Origin: Glandiceps talaboti
Taxonomy: Eukaryota > Hemichordata > Enteropneusta > Spengelidae
Assembly: GCF_964340395.1 (NCBI RefSeq)
Contig: NC_135550.1
Coordinates: 13,133,408 to 13,197,407 of the forward strand
Direction: 5' to 3'
Length of the DNA stretch: 64,000 nt
Below are positions 26,821 through 39,664 of the stretch, one piece after another (position 1 is the first letter of the stretch; every line of letters starts with the position of its first letter). The notes beneath the pieces are model-generated. The model was given only the letters and a program-made list of their open reading frames with translations, searched no databases and was not told where the DNA came from. The translations under genes were made by a program, and so were the position numbers.

Positions 26821-28242
26821 ATGGGGTCAGAGGTTACAAGCACCATGACCCACCGTCGGGATGCTGGGATAGATCTTTACCATCTATCCAGTGTCGCCGG
26901 ATCACATCCAATCTTCTCAAGTCACTGAAGCGATGACAAATTAATGAATCAATTATATAAAATATTATGGGGTCAGAGGTTACCAGTACTTGACCCACCG
27001 TTGGAATAGATCTTTACCATCTATCCAGTTTCGATCGCATTTAGAAATTCTGAAGTCACTAGTACTAAAGCGATAACAATTCAATGAATAAATGCAATAA
27101 AATATTACGGGGTCAGAGGTTACCAGCACTTGACCCACCGTTGGAATAGATCTTTACCATCTATCCAGTTTCGATCGCATTTGGAACTTCTGAAGTCACT
27201 AGTACTAAAGTGATGATAATACAATGAATAAATGCAATAAAATATTATGGGGTCAGAGGTTACCAGCACTTGACCCATTGTTGGAATAGATCTTTACCAT
27301 CTATCCAGTTTCGATCGCATTTCGAATTCCTGAAGTCACTAGTACTGAAGCGATGATAACTAAATGAATAAATGACATAAGATATAACCGGGTCAGAGGT
27401 TACCAGCACTTGACCCACCGTTGGAATAGATCTATACCATCTATCCAGTGTCGATCACATCCGAACTTCTCGAGTCACTGAAGCGATGATAAATCAATGA
27501 ATAAATGAAATAAAATATTATGGGGTCAGAGGTTACCAGCACTTGACCCACCGTTGGAATAGATCTTTACCATCTATCCAGTTTCGATCGCATTTCGAAC
27601 TTCTGAAGTCACTAGTACTAAAGTGATGATAAATCAATAAATAAATGACATAACATATTATGGGGTCAGAGGTTACCAGCACTTGACCCACCGTTGGAAT
27701 AGATCTTTACCATCTATCCAGCTTCGTTCTCATTTGGAACTTCTGAAGTCACTAGTACTGAAGCGATGATAATTCAACGAATAAATGCAATAAAATATTA
27801 TGGGGTCAGAGGTTACCAGCACTTGACCCACCGTTGGAATAGATCTTTACCATCTATCCAGTTTCGATCGCATTTGGAACTTCTGAAGTCACTAGTACTA
27901 AAGCGATGATAAATCAATATTATGGGGTCAGAGGTTACCAGCACTTGGCCCACCGTTGGAATAGATCTTTACCATCTATCCAGTTTCGATCGCATTTGGA
28001 ACTTCTGAAGTCACTAGTACTAAAGCGATGATAAATCAATATTATGGGGTCAGAGGTTACCAGCACTTGACCCACCGTTGGAATAGATCTTTACCATCTA
28101 TCCAGTTTCAATCGCATTTGGAACTTCTGAAGTCACTAGTACTGAAGCGATGATAACTAAATGAATAAATGCAATAAAATATTACGGGGTCAGAGGTTAC
28201 GAGCACTTGACCCACCGTTGGAATAGATCTTTACCATCTATC
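26821..28242. repeat. Tandem array A of a conserved 58-bp core, 11 regular copies
   Basis: The core begins GGGGTCAGAGGTTACCAGCA, continues CTTGACCCACCGTTGGAATA and ends GATCTTTACCATCTATCC. Copies start near 26822, 26967, 27108, 27248, 27389, 27521, 27661, 27801, 27923, 28044 and 28185. Regular spacing is about 140 bp (about 121 bp for two). The roughly 80-bp linker contains GAAGTCACTAGTACT(A/G)AAGCGATGATAA. The core is much better preserved than the linker. It contains two inverted-repeat stems: GGGTCA/TGACCC, and (in the G variant) GGATAGAT/ATCTATCC around a 7-nt loop. Confidence 0.9.
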
Positions 28243-28655
28243 CATTGCTTCTTTGTTAATTTTAATTTGTTGACAAATACTGAAGTAATTGTATCTTCTA
28301 AATATTTCTTCTACTCGTCTTCTGAAGGAGATAAGAGTTACCAGCTCTGAGTCATCTCTGTGCAAGATCAACCCCATTCATGCACAATTTATCAGGACAA
28401 ATTGTACTCCGGCTTGAGAGAATGCAATAATGTAACCGATTCCATTTTGTTCTTAGTTTGGTTCTGCACTGTTTGGGCCAAACGTAATAAGCCTTCGACA
28501 GGATGTAAAACCTTCGATTCTCTTTTTTTTTCTCCTCGTTTTTTTCAAATCGTTTCAATTTCCGTTTTCGTATAAAATTCTTGACTCTCAGCAAATGGAA
28601 AAAAAATCAGTGGTTTCTAAATCAGTAGTAAGATTTTTTTGTCAGTATAAAGTTT

Positions 28656-29155
28656 TGGGGGACAGAGGTTACCAGCACTTGACCCACCGTCGGGATAGAT
28701 CTTTACCACCTATCCAAAGCTTCGATTTTTTTAACTCCTGTAAAGTAACTAAGGCAATAATTTAATCGTTTTATTCATACATTAACATAACTTCCTTTTC
28801 AAAGTTTATCATTCTATGTCGGAGTCAGAGGTTACAAGCACTTGACCCACCGTCGGGATAGATCTTTACCACTGTGACCTATCCAAAAACCAATTTCATA
28901 TATTAGGCATTGACAATCTTGCCATGCATCAAAATAACCTCTATATTATCAATATATGTCGGGGTCAGAGGTCGCAAGCACTTGACCCACCGTCGGGATA
29001 GATCTTTACCACCTATCCAAAAATCAATTTCATATATTAGGCATTGACAATCTTGCCATGCATCAACATAACCTCTATATTATCATTATATGTCGGGGTC
29101 AGAGGTTACCAGCACTTGACTCACCATCGGGATAGATCTTTACCATCTATTCAAA
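28656..29155. repeat. Four dispersed copies of the array A core
   Basis: Cores start near 28656, 28820, 28958 and 29094 with unrelated linkers of different lengths. These use the CGTCGGGATAGATC variant. One copy (28820) has GTG ACC inserted in the second stem. Keeping the core while the linkers change argues that the 58-bp core itself is the unit. Confidence 0.85.
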
Positions 29156-29940
29156 TAATTTCGTCTATATGACATGCACAATTGAATGTTTTTGATTGTG
29201 TTACAGGCAATAATATTTCGTTTGACGAGATTAATGCCATAGTCACTTTTCTACTGTTTTGTTTAATCACCAGGAAGATTTGAAAATTACCGTCGGGAGT
29301 CAGAATAATTGTGTCGTACTTGCAAGGATACTAAGTTCTAATGTGATATTATAAGCTTAACTGTCGAAACCAAAATTGTGAAACTAACGTCAAAACCAAA
29401 CTCAGAATTGAATAGGTTTTTTTTTCTGGCATTAGATTTATAGGTTATCAAGCAAACTGATTAATTTTGAAATCGTGGTTGTCGTTGTCATTTCGACCGT
29501 AACGTCTGTTTTGTCAGTGTGTGCATCCAACGTCATCTTTAATCTATCTCAAGTTTCTCTATTTGCTTATTGGGTGTGTGTGTGTGGGGGGGGGGGGGGT
29601 AATTGTTACTGTTTTCCAGCCTGAGCTTCAGACGATGACAACAAAACATTTTCAAGCACTACTTCAGAGTTCTCTGAAAGGTTATCAATAATATAATTAG
29701 CAGTTAAAACCATACGAGCGGTAATATAGTTATGTACTAGATCATAGACCCTCTACGTGGGTGGAGGGTCTATGACTAGATGTATGCATGTATTGTGTAC
29801 TTTGTTGTTTGTAGGTGATTTCATTGTTGTTACATTACTTGATAAATAACATGCTATTGCCTTATAATGAAGGTCTCATTATAGTTTGTTATAATTGTAA
29901 TACTTTTGTAATAATGTTAGTTTTTATATAGCAATTTCCC
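29156..29940. other. Non-coding, paralogous to 50670-51330
   Basis: ATTTGAAAATTACCGTCGGGAGTCAGAAT at 29280 recurs at 50798, and the flanks stay alignable. A splice-like GAAGATTTGAAAATTACCG segment exists in both copies but diverges out of frame, so I do not call an exon. Confidence 0.5.
29743..29774. mobile_element. 32-bp hairpin insertion with 7-bp target duplication
   Basis: CATAGACCCTC and GAGGGTCTATG form a perfect 11-bp stem around a 10-nt loop. ACTAGAT is duplicated on both sides (29736-29742 and 29775-29781). The paralogous position near 51243 reads GTACTAGATGTATGC with a single ACTAGAT, an empty site. Confidence 0.75.
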
Positions 29941-29948
29941 ACTCTGTC

Positions 29949-29968
29949 TGACAGACAGACAGACACTC

Positions 29969-30007
<39 letters not shown>

Positions 30008-30010
30008 GTC

Positions 30011-30041
<31 letters not shown>

Positions 30042-30160
30042 GTCAGACAGAGACAGTCTAGTCAGTCAGACAAACAGATAGCGAGAGGCAGTTGGAGAGA
30101 CACAGCTAGACAGACAGACAGACAGACAGACATACATACATACAGACAGACAGACAGACA
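29949..30160. repeat. Imperfect (CAGA)n microsatellite
   Basis: CAGA runs interrupted by CTCAG, GTCAG and CATACATA stretches. Confidence 0.9.
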
Positions 30161-32920
30161 GCCAGACAACATGTACAGAGAAAACAGAGCAGAGAGGGAG
30201 AAAGACACAATTTGAGAAAGGGAGATACACAAAAGACAGCGTCTGATCGACAGACAGACAGTCAGATAATGACAGAATTTCACAGATGGACTTGATGGAG
30301 TTACTACATAAGCCGTAAGCCTTAAGGGCGGCATTATTTAATTCTACATTTCTCATGACCTGGCCAACTCTTTCCTCGCGTAATCACACAAGTTGAACAT
30401 CATTGATTGTCAGGTCGCAACCCCAAGAGCGCGCAACTGAGCGAAAATTATCGCATGAAGGAAATTTAATAAAACACATGGTTCAAAGATTGTTTGAGTA
30501 CAATCATGATATGAAAGTAACACCAACATATAAACATACAATTATTGTTTTTATCCGCCGGCCGAGAAACACATACTTAAAGTACGGGCACCCCTAATAA
30601 AAAGTCAACGCAAGTTCGAAGTAACCACGCCTTGTGAGGGATGCACACGGCCATGGCACGCGTGCAGATTTCAAAAGTTGTATGGAAAAACCCAGAGAAC
30701 TCTGAAATGGGTACTTTTCATTTTTTGACAGTCTGCAGGGTCAAAGAAATTATGCAAAAGATCTTTTCAAAATTGATAGGTACTCACAGACACTGATAAT
30801 TCTGCAGTTTATAGTGAAATTTACAGAGCAGTACATCTGGTGTTGTCATCGTCTTCTCGCACACAGCCGAATTTGCATAGAACAAACAGAGAATCGATTC
30901 CAAACGTGGAACGAGTGTCTCAGCTGTTGCTCTTGACAACCTTGTGCGTACTTCTGTATTTGTGTTCTGGTCGCGTGGGGGCGTTATACGCCGTCTCGTG
31001 TACGGATTATGAACTTGGCGATACGGTGACGTTCAATTCAAAACTTTAGAGGAGAACATAATTAAAGTAATTCAAAGAAGAAGAATGTTGTAGGCCTTGG
31101 GTGTGAAAATTTAGTTGTGTGTTCCACTCTCGCCATCACCATCACCACCACCACCACCACCATCACCAACAACGGACATTTGATATACTTGCATGGGATA
31201 GTGCAAAAAACAAAATCCTGTTTCTGTACTGCTATGGATAATACCGACCACTGATTATCATTTACAATGTCTAATTGCCTACAATGTCTATTGGCATTTT
31301 AACTATTTTTTTTGGAATATATTGTGGTTGGCTAATCGAAAAACGATATTCCAGTTTCAACTAGAACACTGAGTTTGAACATGTTGACGTCCAAAACCGA
31401 GCTTTCGTTCGAGATTTAAATTTGCCATCACACTATCCACACATAATATTGACCACTAACAGTGACAAGGTCTTTTTATAAGTATTTGACCAATTTTTAG
31501 TGAATATATCTTTGGTTTGGTTTGGTTTGGTTTGATTTTTAACGAATGTCCCAGTTGCAGCTAGTTCAGGTTTAATACTGATAATAATAATCTATCTTTC
31601 CAATGGATAGTTCTTAAGTTTTTTATAAAATGGCCTCCTATCAAAATTATAAATTTTGGGCCGATACGCTCTTGTAGTGCCCCTAGCTTAGCACCAGATT
31701 AGCATTGGTGCAATTTTGTTTTGATCCCTCCATTAAATTAATGGCGTTATTTATAGATATATATTTTTCGGTGAGACCCTATAAATATAGGCGGGGGCGG
31801 TAGGTTGGTTATGAGAATTGGGAATGGTCTTTCTTCTTAAAGCTGCATTAGCTTCAACTTAACGTTTAGTAAAAAATATTTTGTTCGGTAAAAATAACTT
31901 ACTCGCAATAACGTACACCGTGAACATTATTGCCTCACCTATATATGGGTAGACATATTTTGAAGCTATGTACACGATCAAATGAAATTGATTTTTTGGT
32001 CAACGCCCTCAACGGCGATCACGATTTCAACTTGTCTCTGTAGCTACCTGTACTACTTACGAGTAATATCGACCACTGGTTAACATGTATAATGTCTAAT
32101 TATTGGCATTTTACCAAATTAAACAATTTTCTGGAATAAATTGTGGTTGGCTGAACGAAAAATGATACGCCAGTTGGTGGAGGGTCTACGTTTCGATGAA
32201 TGTAATATACGGCAAGCCGGCTACCAAACTCTTCCTTCAGATCATGCCAAACATTCTATGCCAAACATTTGGAGAAATTAAGATATTAATTCAAATTTAA
32301 TACACTTACAAATGTAGCGTACATTTCAAACGTAATGTCTGTTTATCCTGTATTTCCTACAGCGATTAAAAGTCGCCGAATGTGATATGTTGAGCTCAAT
32401 TTGTGTTAAGAATTCGACATGAGATACATTCAAATACAATGTGTTGTCACGTGAACTTGACATGACATCAGGCATAGTGGTATGCTATATGATAGACTAG
32501 ACTGCGCATGAGCAAGGAAGGAGGTCTATGTTTCTAAACCTTATCCGAATGAGAAAATATAAATGAAAAATTAAAATATGCATTGATATTACTTTTTACA
32601 TTAAATATTCATACACGATTGTTACTTGCTGAGTGTACCATGCATGGCAACCAGTCGGTGTAGAAACTAATGTGATGAAAAACCAGCAGACCTTTAAAGT
32701 GATGGGCATGGATTACGTTGCGTTGCAGCTCACTGGTTCGTATGATGCAATCATGCGGAGGCAAAGAAACTACACATGATAAACTTTAAAATAACAAGAT
32801 AACGGTTTCTTGCTCTATATTTTGTCTAAATGAAATAACCCATATAAACGATCTGCAACTAAACGCAGACAAGAGGACGCCAATGTTAAGATGTTGCCAG
32901 TCTACATTTGATGTCAGCTC

Positions 32921-32974
<54 letters not shown>

Positions 32975-35051
32975 AGTTCATTTCATTTAGACAACAAAAT
33001 GTAGTGAGAAACAGCATTTACTGAATGTTATCTTAAAGTATAGAATATGCAGTTTCTTATTATTGCTTTTTGCGTTTCTGTAGCAAAGAAAGCCAATGAA
33101 CAGTAAACTGCAATGTATTGTATCATGAATCAAACGTTGTTATAGTTAGATAGTCTTATATTAATCGCATACAGTAACTGAAGTTCACTGTTTTGTTAAC
33201 GATAATACAATACGTTAACAATTTCCATCCTGAAACGATATCAGGTGTTCATTATCGTATTATATTGTCATGTCAACTGACTTTTTCTCATGGTATTTCG
33301 ATTTCTTTTTCTGAAACCATGCTTTAAAGTACATATAGATACATTATTCTTACGTGGTCATTATCTAAGTGTTTAATTTATCATTTTATCAGTATTGCTC
33401 ACAAACAACAAAAAGTTGAAAGTACATCTCATGAGGTTACTTCATTAAAAAAATGGTCACTTCAAAATCGACATATTCATTAATTATTAATAGTTTATTT
33501 TCTATCTACGATTATTACTTTTCGCAACCATTTAAAATATTAATGCTTAGATAATAACACTAAAAATGTATGTCTTTTTCTATATGACTCAGATCTTATG
33601 AAAACTGATCGTTCTGAACGACCCTGATACAGCGAATTTCTCAATACCGTACAGCTTTTCTGTTTGATACAACCACGCAGAAAAACCAATAACAAACTGG
33701 ACATGCAGTCTACACTTTGTAAGATAGCAAGACTGAATGAATAGTTTCTTGCTACATTTTGTCTGAGTGAAATGAACTACTTTGCCACCATATACATACA
33801 GACATTTACGCACCCTTCATCAGATGTTTGATACGAAAAAAGCATTGGCGCCCAAATGTCTGCATAGAGTTTAAATGTTTTATTTTAGTTAGACTAAAAG
33901 TATCTTAAATTTGAATTTACCACAGTTTCATGTTTGTTTCTGTGTGGTTTTATCAAACAAAATGGCTGAATGGTGTACAGTTGGGGAATTCACTGTACAT
34001 ATCACCAGCCTTGGTTACTCTAGAAAGAACGACAGTTCGAATACTAATAATATTTGCAGTTCTATGTAAATTGTTATAATTGTACATTCCAATAATTTAA
34101 TTTTAATAAAATACACTTCTAGTTCTCGTTGTATGAACATATATGAACAGTGTAAGAATTTACAGGGACACCGTCTAGTGCTTTAAGAAATGTTCTGGTT
34201 ACTCATTTTCATCGTGAAAAAGTCGAATATTTTCGAGAACTTTGTAGGGTTCTCGTGTCTCTCCTTAGACCACTCGCGCTCGCACTTGAGAGATATGAAG
34301 AGAAAAAAGAACACCACGGAGTGTTTATCGTCCACGAATTATCCATTAACTTGTTCCCAATGAATAAAAAAACATGCACATTCTAAATTACTCTTAAAAT
34401 TATTTGAAATTAATGTACTGTATAAAAATACTTTTGATTGACCAAAGCGAAAACTGAGACATTAGTTACTTTGTCTGCCACGTACATCAGCGATAGGGAG
34501 CATTCAGTAATTTCAGCAGGAGGGCCGGGAGACATCAAGCCCTCCCCCTTACAATATTTCAAAACATGGGTTAAAATGATGTCAGACATGAAGAGAGTCA
34601 CGAATCCTAGAATAAATTGTAAGAAGCCGATCCCCTCTTGCCAACACATTAATCCTTTAAAAGGCATTGGTTTGTTTTACCAACCATCATCATCCCAATA
34701 AATGTTGAGGCACTGCATTAATACATTCCTGTATTTTGGTCTAATGACAGAGCTGAAGGCCAGACCTCTCAAGGGACAAGGTGGTAGCACGGTCGACATT
34801 GTCCGAACCAAGACGAACATCGCGGGCCTCACTCCATATCGTCAATGTCTTACCACACTGTTCGATTCCCACCCTCAAGCGCCACACTTCAACTTCTCAC
34901 ACATCAAATAAAATTGATTCATTGCATGATTGTCAGCAGTCATACCCTGTGATTCGGTGGATGTATTTTATATTTTTGCAAATATTACTGTTTCTGTTAT
35001 AATAATTGCATCTTTACAAGTGTACGCAGTAATAAATTTCAGCGGAGATGG
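30161..35051. other. Gene-poor stretch
   Basis: 30590-31130 is paralogous to 51985-52520 (CTAATAAA(A/C)AGTCAACGCAAGTTCGAAGTAACC). A leucine-rich open frame near 30840-31049 is not preserved in the paralogue. A (GAT)n run lies at 32921-32972. 33540-34130 matches the downstream sequence of the duplicated 3' blocks. The rest is AT-rich with no recognised gene, RNA or element. Confidence 0.5.
32921..32973. repeat. (GAT)n microsatellite
   Basis: About 17 GAT units. Confidence 0.95.
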
Positions 35052-35095
35052 TTACACAGACACACTGTAGATGCCAGACTCGAGCTGGATGATGC
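35052..35095 (-). CDS. Exon 14: terminal exon with stop
   Basis: A 44-nt exon after TTTCGTAG. The peptide ends SIIQLESGIYSVSV then TAA. The product would therefore stop before any GPS, PLAT or membrane segment and be secreted. The paralogue at 46456-46520 keeps IYR at the equivalent place but ends differently. Confidence 0.6.
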
Positions 35096-35870
35096 CTACG
35101 AAAGAAATGAACATGATCAAAATCAAATATGATGCAATGTGTAATTAAAAATAATATGCTTAAATTAAAATGCTGAATATTAATGTAATTCAACTCAAAT
35201 ACAACAAAGTGTGATACTTTGTAATGCAAGATTTAAAATGTATTGGTATATGTTTTTACAAGGGTCTTATACCTTCAATTTGAAGGTTAGCCATTTGGCA
35301 AAGACATTGCAAAATCTACGATCTTAACTGTCGATGGTATTGATTATATACGTTTAATTGGATGTTAGGTACTTTGCGGAAAAATAATTAACAATTGTCT
35401 GTCATCGTTGTTAATCAATGCAATTTGTAATAACTATGGTCTAATTATTGAAGTTCTACTACTTTTAGATGCATGCAGTCATTCAGACATGTCTTCGGTA
35501 AATGTAGATAAAACAAACAAATGTTATTACCTTACACCCTTTGCCATCCCAGTCTTTCTTTAGTTCATTGTAAAAGACACATTTATGTTGTGTCATCGAG
35601 ACATTGATATTCAATTCACTAAACTCTGTATTTAAAAAAAAAAAAGAATAAAAAAGTTTCAAGCTTTTTTTAAAAAAAAAGTCGGTTTTGAGTGAATGAT
35701 ATGCAAAGAACTGAACGTTAGAGTTTATTGACTGTCCGCTCTTTTACTAACTATTGTTTATTAGGACAATGGTTTGTATAGTCAACGAGTATAAGAGCTC
35801 ACATGTACTACTATAATACAGTGAAGAGTAATGAAAGTAAATCAGCTGGTTTTATTATTTATATACTTAC

Positions 35871-36108
35871 TTGCAGGGAGAACAAAGTCGAAGAAATAGT
35901 GACCATCGTAAATGATGTCATCTTCGGGAATTAATGTTTTTGATAATCTTCCATTAAATGTAAATGCAGCTTTCGACTTGTAATTGTGATCATAATCCAC
36001 CATTGTGTTGTTAGATCTCTCTACATACATATAAACCGTTGTCGTATCAATCTTGATCTCCTGTGGGCAGTTCAACACGATGTTTACGGCATGACGTATT
36101 TCCAAATC
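35871..36108 (-). CDS. Exon 13: polycystin-type beta-sandwich segment
   Basis: A 238-nt exon, phase 0-1. The peptide includes DLEIRHAVNIVLNCPQEIKI, TTTVYMYVERSNNTMVDYDH, FTFNGRLSKTLIPEDDIIYD and GHYFFDFVLPA. The Y.lYVR.....YD..........iP.d....G.Y pattern recalls the region after the GAIN core in polycystin-1-like proteins. A truncated paralogue of this exon lies at 47780-48064. Confidence 0.65.
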
Positions 36109-36608
36109 CTTGACAGGAAGAAATTAGTCAAACGTTATCATGATGTTAGAAATAAAGTATAAGTTTTTTTGAAGTTTTCTAGAAAGATGTTTAAGAATAG
36201 AGAATATTGTTTGCAGTAAGTACGCGTATATTTGTGTTATTAGTACTTGTACACGAAAAACAAAATCGTGTATACAGATATACTAATTTCCTCCAACACC
36301 CGGTAACTCAAAAGTAGCTCTTCTGTATTTCAATATGTTTAGGCCAAACACGATACCACCTAGGGTTTCTTTAGCTACTTGATTGTCTGACATTGATGAT
36401 TGTTTTCATCGTGAAGGAAATACCTTGCCTAATACATATAGTGTTAATACATATATGTAGGCCAATAATAACTAAATATTTTGATTTGAGGAATACAACT
36501 GATGAAAAATTTGATTGTTAAGCATAACACCTTGAAGTTTATACTTATTTACACAGGGAACGCTAACTAACCTTCAAATCCCAAAACCTGGAAAACTTTC
36601 AAACTTAC

Positions 36609-36736
36609 CTCAGAATCCCATCGATAATGATACACATTATTCACAACATCATGGTACATGGTTGCAGAGAAATTAGTCTTTTTGTTCCTATTGACGTTAC
36701 TGAACCACATCTCTACGTCCTTTTTTGTGTTGTTTA
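36609..36736 (-). CDS. Exon 12: GAIN/polycystin-like beta region
   Basis: A 128-nt exon. Acceptor CTTGTTAG joins in phase with exon 11 (G|TA). The peptide reads VNNTKKDVEMWFSNVNRNKK then TNFSATMYHDVVNNVYHYRW. The NNT and NFS sequons suggest glycosylation in the lumen or outside the cell. Donor GAG|GTAAGT. Confidence 0.6.
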
Positions 36737-37133
36737 CTAACAAGTTTATTTAAACAAAAATAGCAAGCTTGCGGTCAACTTGCGAGATGTAATTAATGTG
36801 CATACATTCTAGTTCATGAAAACGAGTTGTGCAAGTTTCTAATTCGAAAATTCCAAGTATACAATGATTACAATACTTGTTGAATGCATGGTATGCTATG
36901 TTATCCTCGCTTCCTTCTTATTTTGAATCAGCTAGCTAGGGTCTGGTCTGCTCCTATACTCAGACAGAGCTCACAATCATATAGTCGTAGTATAGGTGTT
37001 GGCGTGTTCAATCAAATGTGTTCAAGGCTTGACACGCATTTGTTTTATTCACTCCTTCCAAATTATTCGATGTCATAAACTTTGTAAAGTAAATCTATGT
37101 CTTTGTAGGATGGTAATTTTAAAAGTACTTTAC

Positions 37134-37242
37134 CTTTAATTTCAACACCGTTGGTATCCGTAAATGACAACATAAGTATCTCTTTGATAAAACCTCTATA
37201 GTCGCTAAAAAGGTCACTGTAATTACCACTGACAAGGAATAT
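37134..37242 (-). CDS. Exon 11: GAIN-like beta region
   Basis: A 109-nt exon with peptide IFLVSGNYSDLFSDYRGFIK then EILMLSFTDTNGVEIKG, donor AAAG|GTAAAG. The ..LS..FTD.NG.EI pattern fits the strand region before the GPS in polycystin/GAIN modules. Confidence 0.65.
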
Positions 37243-37425
37243 CTGAAGGATTAAAGAAATTGAAAAATGTATGTGAAATGATATTTCTTCGCCTGATATT
37301 CTTCATTTTTCTTTGGAAGATACGCGTCTACTACTTGTGTTGATATGACGATTTTAAAATGTAAAGTTAAAAGTAAAATGGTACTTTCTTTCTAAATATT
37401 TTAAAAGAGAAAAAACTTATCTCAC

Positions 37426-37828
37426 CATTCGATTTAGGATATGTTTTGCTGTAAGATCATCAAATATATCCTCCGACGATGGTATAATGAATCCAGTGTT
37501 TTCTCCAAGGATTATGGTTGTGTTGCAAACATCTTCTGCTGTACTGCTTCTCAGTTGTAATTCGAGTGATTCTGTCTTTAAGATAAGTGACTCATTGTCG
37601 AACTCACTGTTACTAAGTATAAGCATTGACAGACTTTTAGCAGTTTCAAGTATGGTGCCTGTCATGGCATGTGTCTCATCGTGTGTTAGTGCCATTTCTT
37701 TGTTTGCAATGTGTGCAACTGTGTTGATACCGCTTACGAAATCTTCAATATTGATGAGGATATCTAATATTGGAAATAAGAACAAGAGGGGAGAATCATT
37801 TTCAGGTAGTGTCAATTTTATGATGGAC
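37426..37828 (-). CDS. Exon 10: GAIN subdomain A/B-like region
   Basis: A 403-nt exon after CATTTGCAG, donor ATG|GTGAGA. It includes FPILDILINIEDFVSGINTV, EMALTHDETHAMTGTILETA, ESLILKTESLELQLRSSTAE and LGENTGFIIPSSEDIFDDL. A helical region followed by a V/L.T..L.L beta region with ...GF.IP is the arrangement of GAIN-type modules in adhesion GPCRs and polycystin-1-like proteins. The in phase (2) disagrees with exon 9 (1), so an exon may be missing between them. Confidence 0.65.
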
Positions 37829-37894
37829 CTGCAAATGAGAAAATTACTTTCGTTGAGCTCATACAGACGATGTAGTGTGCACGTGCTGTGATGT

Positions 37895-38060
37895 GATGTG
37901 ATATGATCTGATGTGATGTGATGTGCAAGTACATGTGATGTGATGTAGTATAATGTGATATGATGTGATGTAATGTGATGTAATGTGATGTGATGTGATG
38001 TGATCTGATGCCATGTGATGTGATGTGATTGGCATGTCATGTCATGTCATGTGACGTCAT
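37895..38060. repeat. (TGATG)n-type minisatellite
   Basis: Repeated GTGATGTGATGTGATATGATG sequence between exons 9 and 10. Confidence 0.9.
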
Positions 38061-38145
38061 GACATGTGATGTTAGTAGATTACTAATCAGGTTAAGTCGT
38101 TCTATTCATCGTTATAACAATTATCATCACAATGAGTATACGTAC

Positions 38146-38236
38146 CATGTGATACCATGACACTATCTCGCAGTGTTAGATTGTAACTGGTTAGGTCAGA
38201 TGTAAAATTAAGTAAGTTATCCATTGCACTGAGGAT
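38146..38236 (-). CDS. Exon 9: GAIN-like helical segment
   Basis: A 91-nt exon with peptide ILSAMDNLLNFTSDL then TSYNLTLRDSVMVSHG, followed by GTACGT. Joins exon 8 in phase 0. Out phase 1 does not match exon 10. Confidence 0.6.
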
Positions 38237-39193
38237 CTATTTGAATAAATACACAACACAGAGAAATACATTCATAACTACACACTTAACTTTTAAATGT
38301 ACTAGGCTTCTAGGTCCATGTCACATTTTAATTGTTCTTTGAAAGTGTCCATATTTTTATATCCTGTTACACATATTAATAAACTATTGTAATAGTCCCC
38401 CACCCAGAAGGAGCCGTCTGTCCGTCTGTACCCCGTGCGTCCATAATACGTCATTTTCAGACATTTAAGTTCCGATTTCTTTCAAATGTGCATGTGCATG
38501 TGCATGTGCATGTGCATGTGCAGCTAGAATAAGAGAATAAGAGAAATGTATAATACATGCATTACTTTATGTGCTCTTTTAACTGAATAGTGACGAGATA
38601 TATATAGTGAACAATCGTTAATTACTGCAAAACTCAAACATTTTCTATGAGAATCCATTCAAGTGTCTATCCCTAATTTCCCTATATTAGTTGGTGTTTC
38701 TTTTGAGACCTTGACCTCTGACTATATGACTTTAACTTTCAGGGTCAATTATCAAAATTTAGCCACTTCCTGCATATCACAGACTTTTTTTTAGTAATTA
38801 TTTGTTGCCACTAATTTCTTTTAAATCCCAATCACTTAGAAGTAAAATATTTGAGAAGGGTGTGTCTTCTACGAAAACCTGTTTGAGAGTTAATGCTGAA
38901 ATTGATTTGGTTGTAGATATATCATAGAGCGAGGTTTTATAATCATAAATGTGGTTTTATTACATAGGAAAACAACAGGAAATAATTATGTCATCTGATA
39001 AATCAATTCACTGGAAGGTATAGTTATGTGGCTGTACCAAAATTCAGACATTCGCATTCTGCTAGGATGTGTCTTCTTAAATATATCAAATGTTGTACGT
39101 GTTAGAATTCATTCTCAATCTAATGTGTGCTGTCAAAAGTAAAGCAATGCAATGCGTTATGGAAGATCCTGTATAATACATGCATATACTCAC

Positions 39194-39276
39194 ATCAATC
39201 TTTGCACTGTTGTCAATTGTACCATTACGTGATGCTTTGTCCCGTATATTTCCCAGTGTGTCTTCAACAACAGTCA
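39194..39276 (-). CDS. Exon 8: linker before the GAIN-like region
   Basis: An 83-nt exon between ATATTCAG and GTGAGT. The peptide reads VTVVEDTLGNIRDKASRNGT then IDNSAKID; predicted helical. In phase with exon 7 (G|TG) and ending in phase 0. Confidence 0.6.
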
Positions 39277-39360
39277 CTGAATATGCATATAAGAACAGTG
39301 TGCAAGTTAGTGGAAGTTTCAACATAAATTATTCATGCGGTATGTATTTCCACAGTAATT

Positions 39361-39438
39361 ACCACCACCACCACCACCACCACCACCACAATCATCATCA
39401 TCACCATCACCATCATCATCATCATCATCATCATCATT
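39361..39438. repeat. (CAC)n/(CAT)n microsatellite
   Basis: Trinucleotide run in intron 7; the poly-His open frame over it is an artefact. Confidence 0.95.
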
Positions 39439-39664
39439 AATCAACTAGTAATTGGCAAATAAACACACGGACTAGCTAGTCGTTTTCAATCACATGATGG
39501 AATAGTGTTTGTCATTCTTAGCAATTTCAGGGAAAATGTACAATTACCACAGAAGATTTGTACAACGATTTTTTTTTGCGATACCAAGGCACCACCCTTG
39601 GTGTGATATAATATGTTGTCATTGCATTATGGTGATACAACGATACAGGAGGAAATCATCTTAC

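Noticed and set aside
26821-28242. CRISPR array
   Set aside because: Regular repeats of about 140 bp, but with related linkers, in an intron-rich animal genome, and with no cas genes.
29272-29335. Possible exon GAAGATTTGAAAATTACCG... with acceptor, present twice (also 50791)
   Set aside because: The two copies diverge in frame and one ends in stops; no neighbouring exon in phase was found.
30840-31049. Leucine-rich frame resembling a signal peptide
   Set aside because: No ATG in a good position, and the paralogue at 52240-52497 does not preserve the reading frame or hydrophobic core.
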